From Streptomyces zingiberis (GTDB lineage Bacteria > Actinomycetota > Actinomycetes > Streptomycetales > Streptomycetaceae), in assembly GCF_012034935.1 (NCBI RefSeq), contig NZ_JAATEN010000004.1, forward strand, positions 248,001 through 312,000: 64,000 nt of DNA, read 5' to 3'. Below the pieces are notes generated by a model. The model saw nothing but the letters and a program-made list of their open reading frames with translations, did no database searches and was not told the origin of the DNA. How positions within the stretch are numbered: position 1 is the first letter of the stretch; each line of letters opens with the position of its first letter. The position numbers and the translations under genes were made by a program. This document shows, one piece after another, positions 8,828 to 17,462 of this stretch.

Positions 8828-8853
8828 CCATGACCGGAAGCTGACGGTCATGG
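8828..8853 (+). promoter_or_regulatory. hairpin enclosing the GH95 start codon
   Basis: Two 9-bp arms (8828-8836 and 8845-8853) are perfect reverse complements around an 8-nt loop. The right arm contains the ATG start (8850-8852). The loop and its edge contain the only good ribosome-binding sequence (GGAAG, 8836-8840). The left arm contains another ATG that opens a four-codon frame (M-T-G-S, stop at 8842-8844). It could gate translation, or equally be an operator read as DNA. Confidence 0.5.
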
Positions 8854-11273
8854 ATCGCAGACATTTTCTGACACTATCCACCACGGTCGGAGCGGGAGCG
8901 GCGGGCATCGTGCCCTCCGGCACCGCGCACGCCGCCCCGGCGACCGGACCCGGTGCCGGACCCGGCGAGGCCGCGCCCGCCGCCGCGGGCGACCTGACGC
9001 TCTGGTACCCCCGCCCCGCCGGCGAGTGGCTCCAGGCCCTCCCCATCGGCAACGGGCGCCTCGGCGCCATGGTCTTCGGCGGCAGCGACACCGAACAACT
9101 CCAGCTCAACGAGGACACCGTGTGGGCCGGCGGCCCCTACGACCACGCCAACCCCAAGGGCCGGGCCGCCCTCCCCGAGATCCGCCGGCGGGTCTTCGCC
9201 GGCCAGTGGGAATCCGCCCAGTCCCTGATCAACTCCGACTTCCTCGGCATCCCCGTCGGCCAGCTCATGTACCAGACGGTCGGCAACCTCCGCCTCACCC
9301 TGGGCAGCGGCGCCGTCACCAACTACCGGCGCCAGCTCGACCTCGACACCGCCATCGCCTCCGTCCAGTACACCCGCGGCGGGGTGACCCACACCCGCGA
9401 GACCTTCGCCAGCCACCCCGACCAGGTCATCGTCGTCCGCCTGACGGCCAGCTCACCGGGGGCCGTCTCCTTCACCGCCGCCTTCGACAGCCCGCAGCGG
9501 GTCACCGCCTCCTCACCCGACCGGATCACCACGGCCATCGACGGCACCACGGAGACCCGCGAAGGCGTCACCGGACGCGTGCGCTTCCGCGCACTGGCCC
9601 GCGCCCAGGCCGACGGCGGAACCGTCACCAGCGACAACGGCACCCTCCGCGTCAACGGCGCCAACTCCGTCACCCTGCTCATCTCCATCGGCACCAGCTA
9701 CACCACCTACCAGAACGTCACCGGCGACCACGCCGCCCGCGCCGCCGACCCCCTCAACGCCGCCGCGAGCCGCTCCTACGACCAGCTCCGCGAACGCCAC
9801 GTCACCGACCACCAGCGCCTCTTCCGCCGCGTCGACCTCGACCTCGGCCGCACCAGCGCCGCGGACCGCCCCACCGACGAACGCGTACGGAACTTCGCCT
9901 CCGCCGGCGACCGCCAGCTCGTCACCCTCCACTTCCAGTACGGGCGCTACCTGCTCATCGCCTCCTCCCGCCCCGGCACCCAGCCCGCCAACCTCCAGGG
10001 CATCTGGAACGACTCGCTCCTCCCACCCTGGGACTCGAAATACACCATCAACATCAACACGGAGATGAACTACTGGCCCGCGCCCGTCACCAACCTCGTC
10101 GAGTGCTGGGAACCGATCTTCGACCTCCTCACCGACCTCGCGGTGTCCGGCGCGCGCACCGCCCAGACGCAGTACGGCGCCGGCGGCTGGGTCACCCACC
10201 ACAACACCGACGCCTGGCGCGGCACCGCCCCCGTCGACGGCGCGTTCTGGGGCATGTGGCCCACCGGCGGAGCCTGGCTCGCCACCGCCATCTGGGACCA
10301 CTACCTCTTCACCGGCGACCGGGACGCCCTGCGCCGCCGCTACCCCGTCCTCCGGGGCGCCGTGCGCTTCTTCCTCGACAGCCTCGTCACCGACCCCTCC
10401 ACCGGGCACCTCGTCACCTGCCCGTCCGTCTCCCCGGAGAACGCCCACCACCCGAACGCCTCCGTCTGCGCCGGGCCCACCATGGACAACCAGATCCTGC
10501 GCGACCTCTTCGACGGCTTCGTCCAGGCATCCGAACTCCTCGGCGAGAACGGGGACGCGGGTCTGCGGACGGACACGCGGAACGCCCGCGCGAAGCTGCC
10601 GCCCATGAAGGTCGGCTCCCGCGGCCAGCTCCAGGAATGGCAGCAGGACTGGGACGCCGGCGCCCCCGAACAGGGCCACCGCCACGTCTCCCACCTCTAC
10701 GGCCTCCACCCGAGCAACCAGATCACCCGGCGCTCCACCCCGGACCTCTTCGCGGCGGCCCGCAGAACCCTGGAACAGCGCGGCGACGACGGCACCGGCT
10801 GGTCCCTCGCCTGGAAGATCAACTTCTGGGCGCGGCTGGAGGACGGAGCACGCTCCTACAAGCTCCTGTCCGACCTCCTCACCCCCGCCCGCACCGCGCC
10901 CAACCTCTTCGACCTGCACCCCCCGTTCCAGATCGACGGCAACTTCGGCGCGACCGCGGGCGTCACGGAATGGCTGCTCCAGTCACACGCCGGCGAACTG
11001 CACCTGCTGCCCGCGCTGCCCACCGCGCTGCCCGACGGCTCGGTCCGCGGCCTGCTGGCCCGCGGCGGCTACGAGGTGGACCTGACGTGGGGCGGGCGGG
11101 CCCTGCGTACGGCCGACCTGCGGGCCCGCGTCGGGGGCCAGGTGAAGGTCCGCTCCGCGGCTCAGCTCCAGGTCACCAGCGGCGGCAACCCGGTCTCCGT
11201 CCAGCGCCCGGAGCAGGGCGTGGCCGTCTTCACCACCCAGGCGGGCGCGGCCTACCGGCTGACCCCCGGATGA
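8850..11273 (+). CDS. GH95 alpha-L-fucosidase (or alpha-galactosyl relative), Tat-exported
   Basis: The protein has 807 residues, normal for GH95. A twin-arginine signal (RRHFL at residues 3-7, hydrophobic stretch, cleavage near AHA) predicts export folded. GH95 landmarks run in order: [19 protein letters not shown] near 60, [22 protein letters not shown] with Asn401 and Asn403, SPEN with Glu530, [15 protein letters not shown], and DGNFGAT with Asp696. The Asn pair and Glu match the residues that activate water and donate the proton in characterised 1,2-alpha-L-fucosidases. The ATG at 8850 is chosen because it opens the signal peptide. Some members act on alpha-L-galactosides, so the exact sugar is open. 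Confidence 0.9.
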   Translation: MDRRHFLTLSTTVGAGAAGIVPSGTAHAAPATGPGAGPGEAAPAAAGDLTLWYPRPAGEWLQALPIGNGRLGAMVFGGSDTEQLQLNEDTVWAGGPYDHANPKGRAALPEIRRRVFAGQWESAQSLINSDFLGIPVGQLMYQTVGNLRLTLGSGAVTNYRRQLDLDTAIASVQYTRGGVTHTRETFASHPDQVIVVRLTASSPGAVSFTAAFDSPQRVTASSPDRITTAIDGTTETREGVTGRVRFRALARAQADGGTVTSDNGTLRVNGANSVTLLISIGTSYTTYQNVTGDHAARAADPLNAAASRSYDQLRERHVTDHQRLFRRVDLDLGRTSAADRPTDERVRNFASAGDRQLVTLHFQYGRYLLIASSRPGTQPANLQGIWNDSLLPPWDSKYTININTEMNYWPAPVTNLVECWEPIFDLLTDLAVSGARTAQTQYGAGGWVTHHNTDAWRGTAPVDGAFWGMWPTGGAWLATAIWDHYLFTGDRDALRRRYPVLRGAVRFFLDSLVTDPSTGHLVTCPSVSPENAHHPNASVCAGPTMDNQILRDLFDGFVQASELLGENGDAGLRTDTRNARAKLPPMKVGSRGQLQEWQQDWDAGAPEQGHRHVSHLYGLHPSNQITRRSTPDLFAAARRTLEQRGDDGTGWSLAWKINFWARLEDGARSYKLLSDLLTPARTAPNLFDLHPPFQIDGNFGATAGVTEWLLQSHAGELHLLPALPTALPDGSVRGLLARGGYEVDLTWGGRALRTADLRARVGGQVKVRSAAQLQVTSGGNPVSVQRPEQGVAVFTTQAGAAYRLTPG

Positions 11274-11387
11274 GCACACCGGGCTGACGCGCCGGGGCGG
11301 GGCACGGCGTGATCCGCCGGTCCCGGCCTCCACCGCGCCCGGCAACCGGCTCCGTCCCACCCCTCGGGGACGGACCGGCGCCGCTCG

Positions 11388-11427
11388 CGCGGTTCTCCGG
11401 GGGCGTGTGGGCCCCCGGAGAACCGCG
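11388..11427. terminator. 17-bp bidirectional terminator
   Basis: The arms at 11388-11404 and 11411-11427 are perfect complements with a 6-nt loop. The stem lies between the converging GH95 and DUF4232 genes and can serve both. Confidence 0.75.
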
Positions 11428-11459
11428 TGAGCCCTGGGTCCGGGATTCCGGGCGCCGGA

Positions 11460-11996
11460 TCAGGAGGCCGGCAGGGTGTCGCTCCACGCCGTCACGGTGA
11501 GCGCGCCACCGTCCACGACCTTCTCGAACGGCACGGTGCTGTGGGAATTGCTGCCGGTGGGGGAGATCTGGAGGTAGCGGGCGTCGACCGCGTCCTCGCC
11601 GGTGTGGGTCCACGCGAGATCCGCGTAGGCGGAGTCGCCGGCCTGCAAGGTCACCTCGTGCTCACCCGGGTCCTGGACGAAGTAGGTGTCGCCGCGGGTG
11701 GTCTCGGTGGTGATCGCGGTGTGGCCCGCCCCCTCCAGAGCGAGCCCGGGGTAGCCGGAGAACGTACACGCGCTGTCCCCGACATTGGTGACCTTCAGGT
11801 AGGTCCCCTCGTGGTTCATGCCCACCTGGTGCTCGTCGATGTCGCTCGTCGCCGCCCGCAACGCCCCGGGCTGGCACGCCTCGGCTGCCCCGGCGGCGGT
11901 CTGGCTCCCTCCGGCGCTCGCGACGGCGGATCCTCCGGCCAGGCCGACGAGTGAGAGGACGGCCGTGGTGGCGATGGCGGTACGGGACAGAGACAT
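11460..11996 (-). CDS. DUF4232 secreted protein
   Basis: The protein has 178 residues. The signal peptide (SRTAIATTAVLSLVGLAGG) is followed by a beta-rich domain with GTYLKVTNVGDSACTFSGYPG and DLAWTHTGED, the hallmark of DUF4232 proteins common in Streptomyces. Two cysteines (one near the N-terminus, one in ACTF) probably pair. The start at 11996 is preceded by AGGAGGAGC, which outweighs an upstream in-frame ATG. It is exported and possibly wall- or surface-associated; no function is known. Confidence 0.8.
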   Translation of the reverse strand: MSLSRTAIATTAVLSLVGLAGGSAVASAGGSQTAAGAAEACQPGALRAATSDIDEHQVGMNHEGTYLKVTNVGDSACTFSGYPGLALEGAGHTAITTETTRGDTYFVQDPGEHEVTLQAGDSAYADLAWTHTGEDAVDARYLQISPTGSNSHSTVPFEKVVDGGALTVTAWSDTLPAS

Positions 11997-12210
11997 GGTG
12001 GCTCCTCCTGGTAGGTAGCTCAGGCAACTAATCCTCTGTGAGGGCGTGTTGCCGATCATCGGGGTGCTTATGCCTCCCGCCGGGAAGGTCCCGCCAGGGC
12101 GCGCGGCCGCCGCGCCTGCCGGCCGTCGGCTGCCCGGAAGCCGAGCGGGATTCCCTCGAGAGCGGCTGCCAGGTGTGGGCCGACGTGACGGGACAGGGAA
12201 GAGGGGCCGG

Positions 12211-12450
12211 CTATCGGCGCCGCCCCTGGCGAGCCTCCCGGATGGCTCGCATGTGCTCGGCGTCCCGCTCCTCCGCCCGCCGCCGGGACCGCGCCAGCAG
12301 CGGCCCCATCAAGGAGTAGACCACTGCGCAGACGGCGCACTGGGCGACGAACTCCCACCCCCACGAGCCGCCGCTCATCACCGTCCAGATGACGCCGAAG
12401 ACACCCCCGGAGACGACCCCCGAGGCCATCCACTTCCACCATCGCTCCAT
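12211..12450 (-). CDS. small membrane protein
   Basis: The protein has 79 residues. Two probable membrane helices (about residues 9-26 and 31-53) are followed by a highly charged, Arg/Glu-rich cytoplasmic tail (RRRAEERDAEHMRAIREARQ). Similar two-helix proteins are frequent and uncharacterised in Streptomyces. Its upstream side abuts the palindrome at 12501-12538, the left edge of the CRISPR relic, so its promoter may lie in altered sequence. Confidence 0.55.
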   Translation of the reverse strand: MERWWKWMASGVVSGGVFGVIWTVMSGGSWGWEFVAQCAVCAVVYSLMGPLLARSRRRAEERDAEHMRAIREARQGRRR

Positions 12451-12500
12451 GACACGCGCCTACCCCCGCGTCACCACAAGGGCGCCGGGGGTGCCGAGGT

Positions 12501-12538
12501 CTCCTGCTGCTCCCCGCGTGCGCGGGGAGCAGCAGGAG
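12501..12538. repeat. perfect 38-bp palindrome containing an inverted CRISPR repeat
   Basis: Two 18-bp arms flank a TG centre with no mismatch. Positions 12511-12532 are the exact reverse complement of the first 22 bases of the CRISPR repeat at 12843. A repeat copy in opposite orientation therefore sits here, at the left edge of the Cas2 fragment. It could be the scar of the event that removed the cas genes, or be used as a strong hairpin terminator. Confidence 0.75.
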
Positions 12539-12751
12539 TACGCGGGTCAGGGCCGGGCGCTCCTCGCTCGCACCACCGGCAACGAACAGTGCTTCACCTT
12601 CCGCACCCACGACCGCGCCTGGCGTCCCGTCGACCACGAGGGCCTGACCCTCATTCGCCGCCCGACCGCCAGCGGCCAGCCCCACAGCCCTGGCAACCCG
12701 AAGCCGGGCTGGAGCAAGGCTGCAAAGCGCCGCCGCTTCGGAAGAGGGTGA
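12539..12751 (+). pseudogene. cas2: type I-E Cas2 C-terminal remnant
   Basis: In the frame ending at the stop 12749-12751, residues encoded at about 12560-12664 read NEQCFTFRTHDRAWRPVDHEG and then LTLIRRP. This matches the C-terminal strands of Cas2e (pattern TxxGFxFxTxGxxRRxPVDxDGLxLV). The N-terminal two thirds, including the ferredoxin-like start of Cas2, are absent. The frame upstream runs into the palindrome and unrelated sequence with no start. In intact I-E loci cas2 lies directly before the leader and array, exactly as here. It was recognised by eye; a profile search would settle it. Confidence 0.65.
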
Positions 12752-12842
12752 GAGGGCTATGGTCGATATACTCGAGATGCCGGAGTTGGCGAAAGTGATG
12801 GAGAACAGGTCTCCGCCGCGATAAAAGCCCAGGTCGCAAAGC
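12752..12842 (+). promoter_or_regulatory. CRISPR leader
   Basis: This comparatively A/T-rich 90 bp (for example GATATACTCGAGATG and GCGATAAAAGCCCAGG) separates the Cas2 remnant from the first, best-conserved repeat. Its position and composition are those of an I-E leader and set the array direction as left to right. Confidence 0.6.
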
Positions 12843-12993
12843 CTGCTCCCCGCGCACGCGGGGATGGCCCCTTCAAGTCGGCGAAGGCGGAGTTGAGCCA
12901 CAGCTGCTCCCCGCGCACGCGGGGATGGACCCGGCACCTCGGCCTTCGGGCTGAAGTAGCGGATTTGCTCCCCGCGCATGCGGGGGTGGCTCA
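12843..12993 (+). CRISPR. three-repeat type I-E CRISPR array
   Basis: Repeats start at 12843, 12904 and 12965, an exact 61-bp period of 29-bp repeats and 32-bp spacers (12872-12903 and 12933-12964). The repeat core CTGCTCCCCGCGCACGCGGG matches the Streptomyces I-E repeat family with its CCCCGCG/CGCGGGG stem. The third repeat has several changes (first base, CAT for CAC, GGTGG for GATGG), as expected for the leader-distal end. No cas operon is present in the window, so the array is probably inactive unless cas proteins are supplied elsewhere. Confidence 0.9.
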
Positions 12994-13029
12994 GGCCTCA
13001 GGTCGGACTTCCACGGCGGCCGCCGGTGG

Positions 13030-14049
13030 TTACCGCAGTGCCCCCTCCAGCACCGCCTCGCCCAGCGCCGTCCGGCGGTGGAGGACGCTGCCGCCCTGGC
13101 GGCGGGAGATGAGCAGGCCGGCCTCCCGGAGCACCGAGGTGTGGCGGGAGGTGGTGGAGGGGGCGAGGGCCAGGGCGGTGGCCAGGCCGGTGGTGGTCAT
13201 CGGCCGGTCCAGCAGTTGCAGGAGCTGGGCGCGGGAGGTGCCGATGAGCTGGGCGGCGGGTGGTGCCGCCTCGCTCGGGCGGGAACGTTCCAGCCAGCCC
13301 GGGGTAGGGGAGAGGGGGTGCACGAGCACCGGGGGCAGCTCCTCGTCCGCCAGCGCCAGCGGGGAGCGCACGCAGAAGAAGCCCGGGACGAGGGTCAGGG
13401 TCCGCCCCCGCAGGCGCAGTTCGCGCCGGACGGGGTACGGGGTGCGCAGCGCGGTGCCGTCGCACGTCCAGCCGGGCAGCACGCCGTAGCTGGCGAGGAG
13501 CCCTTCGGCGCCGCCGGTCAGGGCGGCCTCGGCCCGCTGGGCGCGGTCGGCGGCCACCTCGGCGCGGATGGCCGGCAGATACGGGGCGACGGCCAGGGCG
13601 TAGTACCGGCGCAGCGCGCTGCCCAGCCGGCGCAGCGCGTCGAGGTCGCCCTCGGCGAGCCGGCGCAGGCCGTGGGGGAGTGGGGAGCCGGGGTAGAGCC
13701 GGGAGAGTTCCGCCGCCAGCCGATGACGGGGGGTGGAGAGCACCTTGTCCACGCCCGCGTCGAGGTCGGGGTCGGCGCACCCGGGGGTGAGGAAGTCCGG
13801 GAAGTACGTGGCGGCCGGGAAGATCAGCATCAGCCCGCGCACCGCCGGGAGCAGCCCGGCCCGCTCCAGGGCGGCGCCCACCTCGCGCCGCCAGGGGTCG
13901 TACACCAGGGCGGCCCGCCGGTTCTGGAGGCGGTGCAGACTCGCCGCGATCTCCCAGAGCGGATCGACGCCCTGTGCCATTCGCAGCCGGGCCAGTTCCC
14001 GGCCGTTGAACTCCACGCGCAGCACTGCGCCCACCCCCCGGAAGGTCAC
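13030..14049 (-). CDS. ArsR/HTH-type regulator with DUF5937-like N-terminus
   Basis: The protein has about 339 residues. The C-terminal 75 residues are a winged helix (LLQLLDRPMTTTGLATALAL, STTSRHTSVLREAGLLISRR) typical of ArsR-type repressors. The N-terminal 230 residues (RVEFNGRELARLRMAQGVDPLWE and later YDPWRREV) match the long N-terminal domain often fused to it in actinomycete regulators. No metal-binding cysteines are visible, so metal sensing is unlikely. A GTG a few codons inside is an alternative start. It is transcribed away from the M23 gene; targets are unknown. Confidence 0.75.
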   Translation of the reverse strand: MTFRGVGAVLRVEFNGRELARLRMAQGVDPLWEIAASLHRLQNRRAALVYDPWRREVGAALERAGLLPAVRGLMLIFPAATYFPDFLTPGCADPDLDAGVDKVLSTPRHRLAAELSRLYPGSPLPHGLRRLAEGDLDALRRLGSALRRYYALAVAPYLPAIRAEVAADRAQRAEAALTGGAEGLLASYGVLPGWTCDGTALRTPYPVRRELRLRGRTLTLVPGFFCVRSPLALADEELPPVLVHPLSPTPGWLERSRPSEAAPPAAQLIGTSRAQLLQLLDRPMTTTGLATALALAPSTTSRHTSVLREAGLLISRRQGGSVLHRRTALGEAVLEGALR

Positions 14050-14294
14050 GGGCCCGCCCTGGTCGGGGGACGGGCCGCAGCCGGCGGCCGCCTCGGTGTG
14101 TCACCTCGTGCGTCCGGCGGGGAGTCTATGCGGGTAGCGCGACCGCGTCACCGTTTCGCGGCATGATTCGGGCTCCACCAAAGAAGCCCGGGAAACCGGG
14201 GCCGGCGGACCGGTGAAGTGGACGGAACGGCGCCCCCGCGAGGGTGGGACGATTCGGTGCCGGGGGCGGGCCGGGCCCGGCCGCCGCGTGGCTG

Positions 14295-14382
14295 CCCGGT
14301 CCCGGCGGGGGGTGTGCCGCCCGCCGGGACCGGGGCGCCGGACGGTGGTGCGGGCGCGGAAGGCGAGTCCCGCGCCCGCACC
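14295..14382. terminator. two tandem stem-loops after the M23 gene
   Basis: The first stem pairs 14295-14309 with 14320-14334 (15 bp). The second pairs 14347-14359 with 14370-14382 (13 bp). They lie 49-136 bp beyond the stop of the minus-strand M23 gene, in a 381-bp gap that otherwise holds only upstream sequence of the ArsR-like gene. Confidence 0.65.
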
Positions 14383-14430
14383 GCCAGGTGTGTTCAGGCG
14401 TCCCTCATCCGCTCCTCCGCGGCTGTGGCC

Positions 14431-15240
14431 TCAGCACTCCGGAACGCCGGGGAGTTTGTACGCCGGGTGGTCGATGTAGATGTTGCTCACGAAGCCGCCC
14501 TGGTCGCGCAGCTTGCTCCACCAGGCGTTGGTGTAGCCCTCGGCGTTCACGGTGTCGCCCTGCTTCTGGCAGAGGACGCGGACGTTCGTCGGCCCCGGGA
14601 GCACGGTCACCACGGCGGCACTGAGCCGGGCGTCGGCCCGCACGCGGACGTCGGTCCCCCAGGTGGTGAACGGGGTGCCGGTGCCGCCGCAGCCGTTGTC
14701 ACTGGTCAGATAGGCCTGGTTGTAGCTGCCGGGGTAGGAGAGCCGGGAGCCGTTGATGACGATGTCCTGGCCGGCGCCGTTGTAGAGCTGCTCGTAGTGG
14801 ATGTGCGCGCCGGTGGAGTTGCCGGTGCTGCCGGTGGTGCCGATCTGCTGGCCCTGGCTCACGGAGGCCCCGTTGGCGACCGAGTAGGCGGCGAGGTGGA
14901 AGTAGTACGTCTTCCAGCCCCCGCCGTGGTCGATGACGATGTAGTTGCCGGCGCCGCTGGGCTGGCTGTGCCGGGTGGCGGTGCCGGCGGCGGACGCGAG
15001 GACGGGGGTGCCGGCCGTGGAACCGCCGTCGGACCGGATGAAGTCGAGGGCGCGGCGCACCTCGGCGGAGTGGTGGCTGTAGGTCCAGCGCTGACCACAG
15101 GGGTACGGGGCCTTGAAGACGGGCGCGGCGGCGGCCGCGGCTCCGGTGGCTCCGGTGGTCTCCGCCCGGGCGGGCAGGGAGAGCAGCCCGAGGAGGGCGA
15201 TCAGGGCGGCGGCGAATACGGTCGGCAGGCGTCTGTGCAC
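14431..15240 (-). CDS. secreted M23 zinc endopeptidase with SH3-like tail
   Basis: The protein has 269 residues. The GTG start at 15240 is preceded by GAGGAG and opens a signal peptide (TVFAAALIALLGLLSLPARA). The peptidase domain has zinc ligands in YSHHSAEVRRALDF and AHIHYEQL, plus VIDHGGGWKTYYFHLA, resembling the beta-lytic (M23A-like) arrangement. It should cut peptide cross-bridges of peptidoglycan outside the cell. The C-terminal 80 residues (TTWGTDVRVRAD to LPGVPEC) are an SH3-like tail related to those at 17463 and 19389. It is divergent from the serine hydrolase at 15614. Confidence 0.88.
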   Translation of the reverse strand: MHRRLPTVFAAALIALLGLLSLPARAETTGATGAAAAAAPVFKAPYPCGQRWTYSHHSAEVRRALDFIRSDGGSTAGTPVLASAAGTATRHSQPSGAGNYIVIDHGGGWKTYYFHLAAYSVANGASVSQGQQIGTTGSTGNSTGAHIHYEQLYNGAGQDIVINGSRLSYPGSYNQAYLTSDNGCGGTGTPFTTWGTDVRVRADARLSAAVVTVLPGPTNVRVLCQKQGDTVNAEGYTNAWWSKLRDQGGFVSNIYIDHPAYKLPGVPEC

Positions 15241-15613
15241 AAGGGCTCCTCGATCGGGAGGCGGAACTGGCGAGCGGGTGAAGCGGCGAACGGTCGGAAC
15301 AGGCGGAGAGGACGAACGGCCGGGAGGGCGGGAGGTGTCCGCGGCGGCCCGGCGGTACGCCGGTGGTGTGTCCCGGCGGAACGGCCGGGGAACGCGGAGG
15401 CGTTCAGCGGCCCGCCGGGGCGCCGCGGTCACCGCGGGACGAGCCGAAACGTAGGCCGCCCGTCGTTCCGCTGACAATCACTTCGCGGCCTCTTCGCCTC
15501 AGATCGAAAAGCTTGCCCGTGGCGCGCTCCTCGGCCAGCGTGTCGGCCGGTCACCACGATCGCGGTGGCCCACCCCGGCCCCCGTCCGTACGGCACCGAG
15601 GAGCGGCAGACAG
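15241..15613. other. divergent promoter region
   Basis: This 373-bp gap separates the M23 gene (minus) from the serine hydrolase (plus) and must carry both promoters. A less GC-rich stretch at 15470-15520 (CTGACAATCACTTCG, ATCGAAAAGCTTG) is the likeliest promoter zone. I cannot assign boxes with confidence. Confidence 0.35.
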
Positions 15614-17272
15614 ATGCACGGTGAGACCTCAGGCGAGGCTTCGGACGAGGCGACGAGCCGGCCATCGGGCCAGGCGTCGGGCCAGGCATCGGATCAGGCG
15701 CCGGACGAGGCTAAAGGCCAGGCGCCCGATGGTGTGCCGGGTGCGGCGCGCGGCGATGTCTCCGGCGGAGCCCTCCGGGACACCGCCCACCGGACCGGTG
15801 CGCCCCGGCGGCCGGAGGGCGGGCATGAGCCGCCCGGGCGTTCCGGCGCGGCGGCCGGAGCCGGTCACCCGCCGGCCACGGCCGGGCCCGCGCACCGGCC
15901 CGCCACCGGCCCCGCGGACCCTCCGCCCCCGCCGCCCGGCCCCGGCCCGTCCGGCGGCTCCGCCCCCGCCTCGCGTCACCGGTGGCTGTTCGCGATGGTC
16001 ACCGGCACGGTCGCGCTGGCCCTGCTCGGCGCCTTCTTCGCCGCTCCGGCGCACGGAAGGGCGCGTGACGCCGCCCCCGCGTCCGGGGTGGACGTCCCGG
16101 CGGAGGTGACCGCCGGCATCGCCGTTTTCGACCGCCGCACCGGCACCTTCACCGCACGCGTCAACGCCGACCACCGCTTCCGCTCCGCCTCGATCGTGAA
16201 ACTCCTGCTCGCCCTGGACGTGCTCCGGGACCTCGCCCCGGCCTACGACATCCCCGGGGAGGAGCGCGCCCGGCTGGAGGCGATGCTCCGCAGCAGCGAC
16301 GACGACCAGGCGAGCCACTACTGGGCCGAGCGGGGCGGCAGCGCGATCATCGGCCGGATGGCCTCCCGCCTCGGGCTCACCGGGACGGCACCGCCGCCCG
16401 CCACTCACCCCGGCTTCTGGGGCTACACGGCGCTCACCGCCGCCGACACCGTACGGATCTACCGGTACATCCTCGACGAAGCGCCGGTGCCCGTGCGGGA
16501 GTTCATCATGGGCAACCTGCGCCGGGCCACCCGCTGCGCCAACGACGGCTTCGACCAGTACTTCGGCATCCCCTCCGCCTTCGACGGGCCCTGGGCAGCC
16601 AAACAGGGCTGGTCCGGCTTCACTTCGGGCGGCTGCACCGCCGACGCGGGTACGCCCGCGCCGGCGGTGGCCGCCCCGGCGCGCGGCGGGGAGCGGACTC
16701 CGGACGGCGACGCCGGCGGGCCGCGCGGCGCGGATCACGTGCGCGACGGGAACGCCGTGAACCACGCGGCCGGGGCGGACCAGCCGGGCGGGGCGGGCGA
16801 CGCGGCCGGTTCGGGCGGCGCCGGGGCCGCCCCGGCGGACGGCGGGGACCCCGTCGACCTCGTCCGCGAGGCCCTGCACACCACCGGCACGGTCGGCCGG
16901 GGCGACCGCGCCATCGTCGCCGTCCTCACCCTGCACCCGGACGGCACCCCGTACGGCACCGCCTACTCCCGGCTCACCCGGATCGCCGGCTCCCTGGAGG
17001 TGCCCGGCGTCCGGCGGCCCTCCGGCACCTGGGTCCCCACCCGGGGTGAGGGGGTGCGGGTGCGCGCCGCCGCGACCACGTCCTCCGCGGTGGTCACCAC
17101 GCTGCCGGCCGGCGTGGAGGTGCTGGTCTCGTGCCTGCGGCGCGGGCAGTGGATCTCCGATCCCCCGCACGCCGGCGACCGGTGGGCCTACCTCCCGCAG
17201 TACCGGGGCTATGTGACCACCGTTCACCTCGGTGCCGGGAACGGGCTCCCGGACGTCCCCGACTGCTCCTGA
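15614..17272 (+). CDS. exported penicillin-binding/beta-lactamase-like serine hydrolase with SH3-like tail
   Basis: The protein has 552 residues. A long Gly/Ala/Pro/Gln N-terminus contains repeated GQAS/GQAP units at about residues 17-40. A membrane anchor follows near 120-147 (WLFAMVTGTVALALLGAFFA). The outer domain has Ser193-x-x-Lys196 (SIVK), an SDD at 228-230 in the place of S-D-N, and KQGW where KTG is expected, so it is a class A beta-lactamase/DD-peptidase relative. It may cleave or bind peptidoglycan stems rather than drugs. About 90 disordered residues separate the SDD and KQG region from the last part of the domain. The tail (VRVRAAATTSSAVVTTLP to LPDVPDC) is the most divergent member of the SH3-like set. 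Confidence 0.7.
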   Translation: MHGETSGEASDEATSRPSGQASGQASDQAPDEAKGQAPDGVPGAARGDVSGGALRDTAHRTGAPRRPEGGHEPPGRSGAAAGAGHPPATAGPAHRPATGPADPPPPPPGPGPSGGSAPASRHRWLFAMVTGTVALALLGAFFAAPAHGRARDAAPASGVDVPAEVTAGIAVFDRRTGTFTARVNADHRFRSASIVKLLLALDVLRDLAPAYDIPGEERARLEAMLRSSDDDQASHYWAERGGSAIIGRMASRLGLTGTAPPPATHPGFWGYTALTAADTVRIYRYILDEAPVPVREFIMGNLRRATRCANDGFDQYFGIPSAFDGPWAAKQGWSGFTSGGCTADAGTPAPAVAAPARGGERTPDGDAGGPRGADHVRDGNAVNHAAGADQPGGAGDAAGSGGAGAAPADGGDPVDLVREALHTTGTVGRGDRAIVAVLTLHPDGTPYGTAYSRLTRIAGSLEVPGVRRPSGTWVPTRGEGVRVRAAATTSSAVVTTLPAGVEVLVSCLRRGQWISDPPHAGDRWAYLPQYRGYVTTVHLGAGNGLPDVPDCS

Positions 17273-17367
17273 CCTCCGGTGCCCACCGTGCCGGCGGCGC
17301 GCGGCGGACGCCGCCGCCCCGGCGGGCACCCCCCTTGACCACCCTCGTACCTCTTCGCCTCTCCCTC

Positions 17368-17415
17368 AGGAACCCAGGAACCCAGGAACCCAGGAACCCA
17401 GGAACCCAGGAACTG
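17368..17415 (+). repeat. 8-bp tandem repeat, five full copies
   Basis: AGGAACCC is repeated five times without error (17368-17407), followed by a sixth partial copy ending ACTG. It lies 48 bp before the start codon of the next gene. Each unit contains AGGA, so it resembles a string of ribosome-like sites. Confidence 0.85.
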
Positions 17416-17462
17416 ACGGGACTCAGGCACTCGGGCACTCAGGATTTCAGGAAGGAAGCCGC

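Noticed and set aside
9026..11287. 753-residue plus-strand frame inside GH95
   Set aside because: It is a shifted frame of the fucosidase gene, rich in Arg/Pro/His, without any recognisable protein.
12046..12798. 250-residue plus-strand frame across the CRISPR relic
   Set aside because: It crosses the antisense of the small membrane gene and a shifted frame of the Cas2 remnant, and contains no domain of its own.
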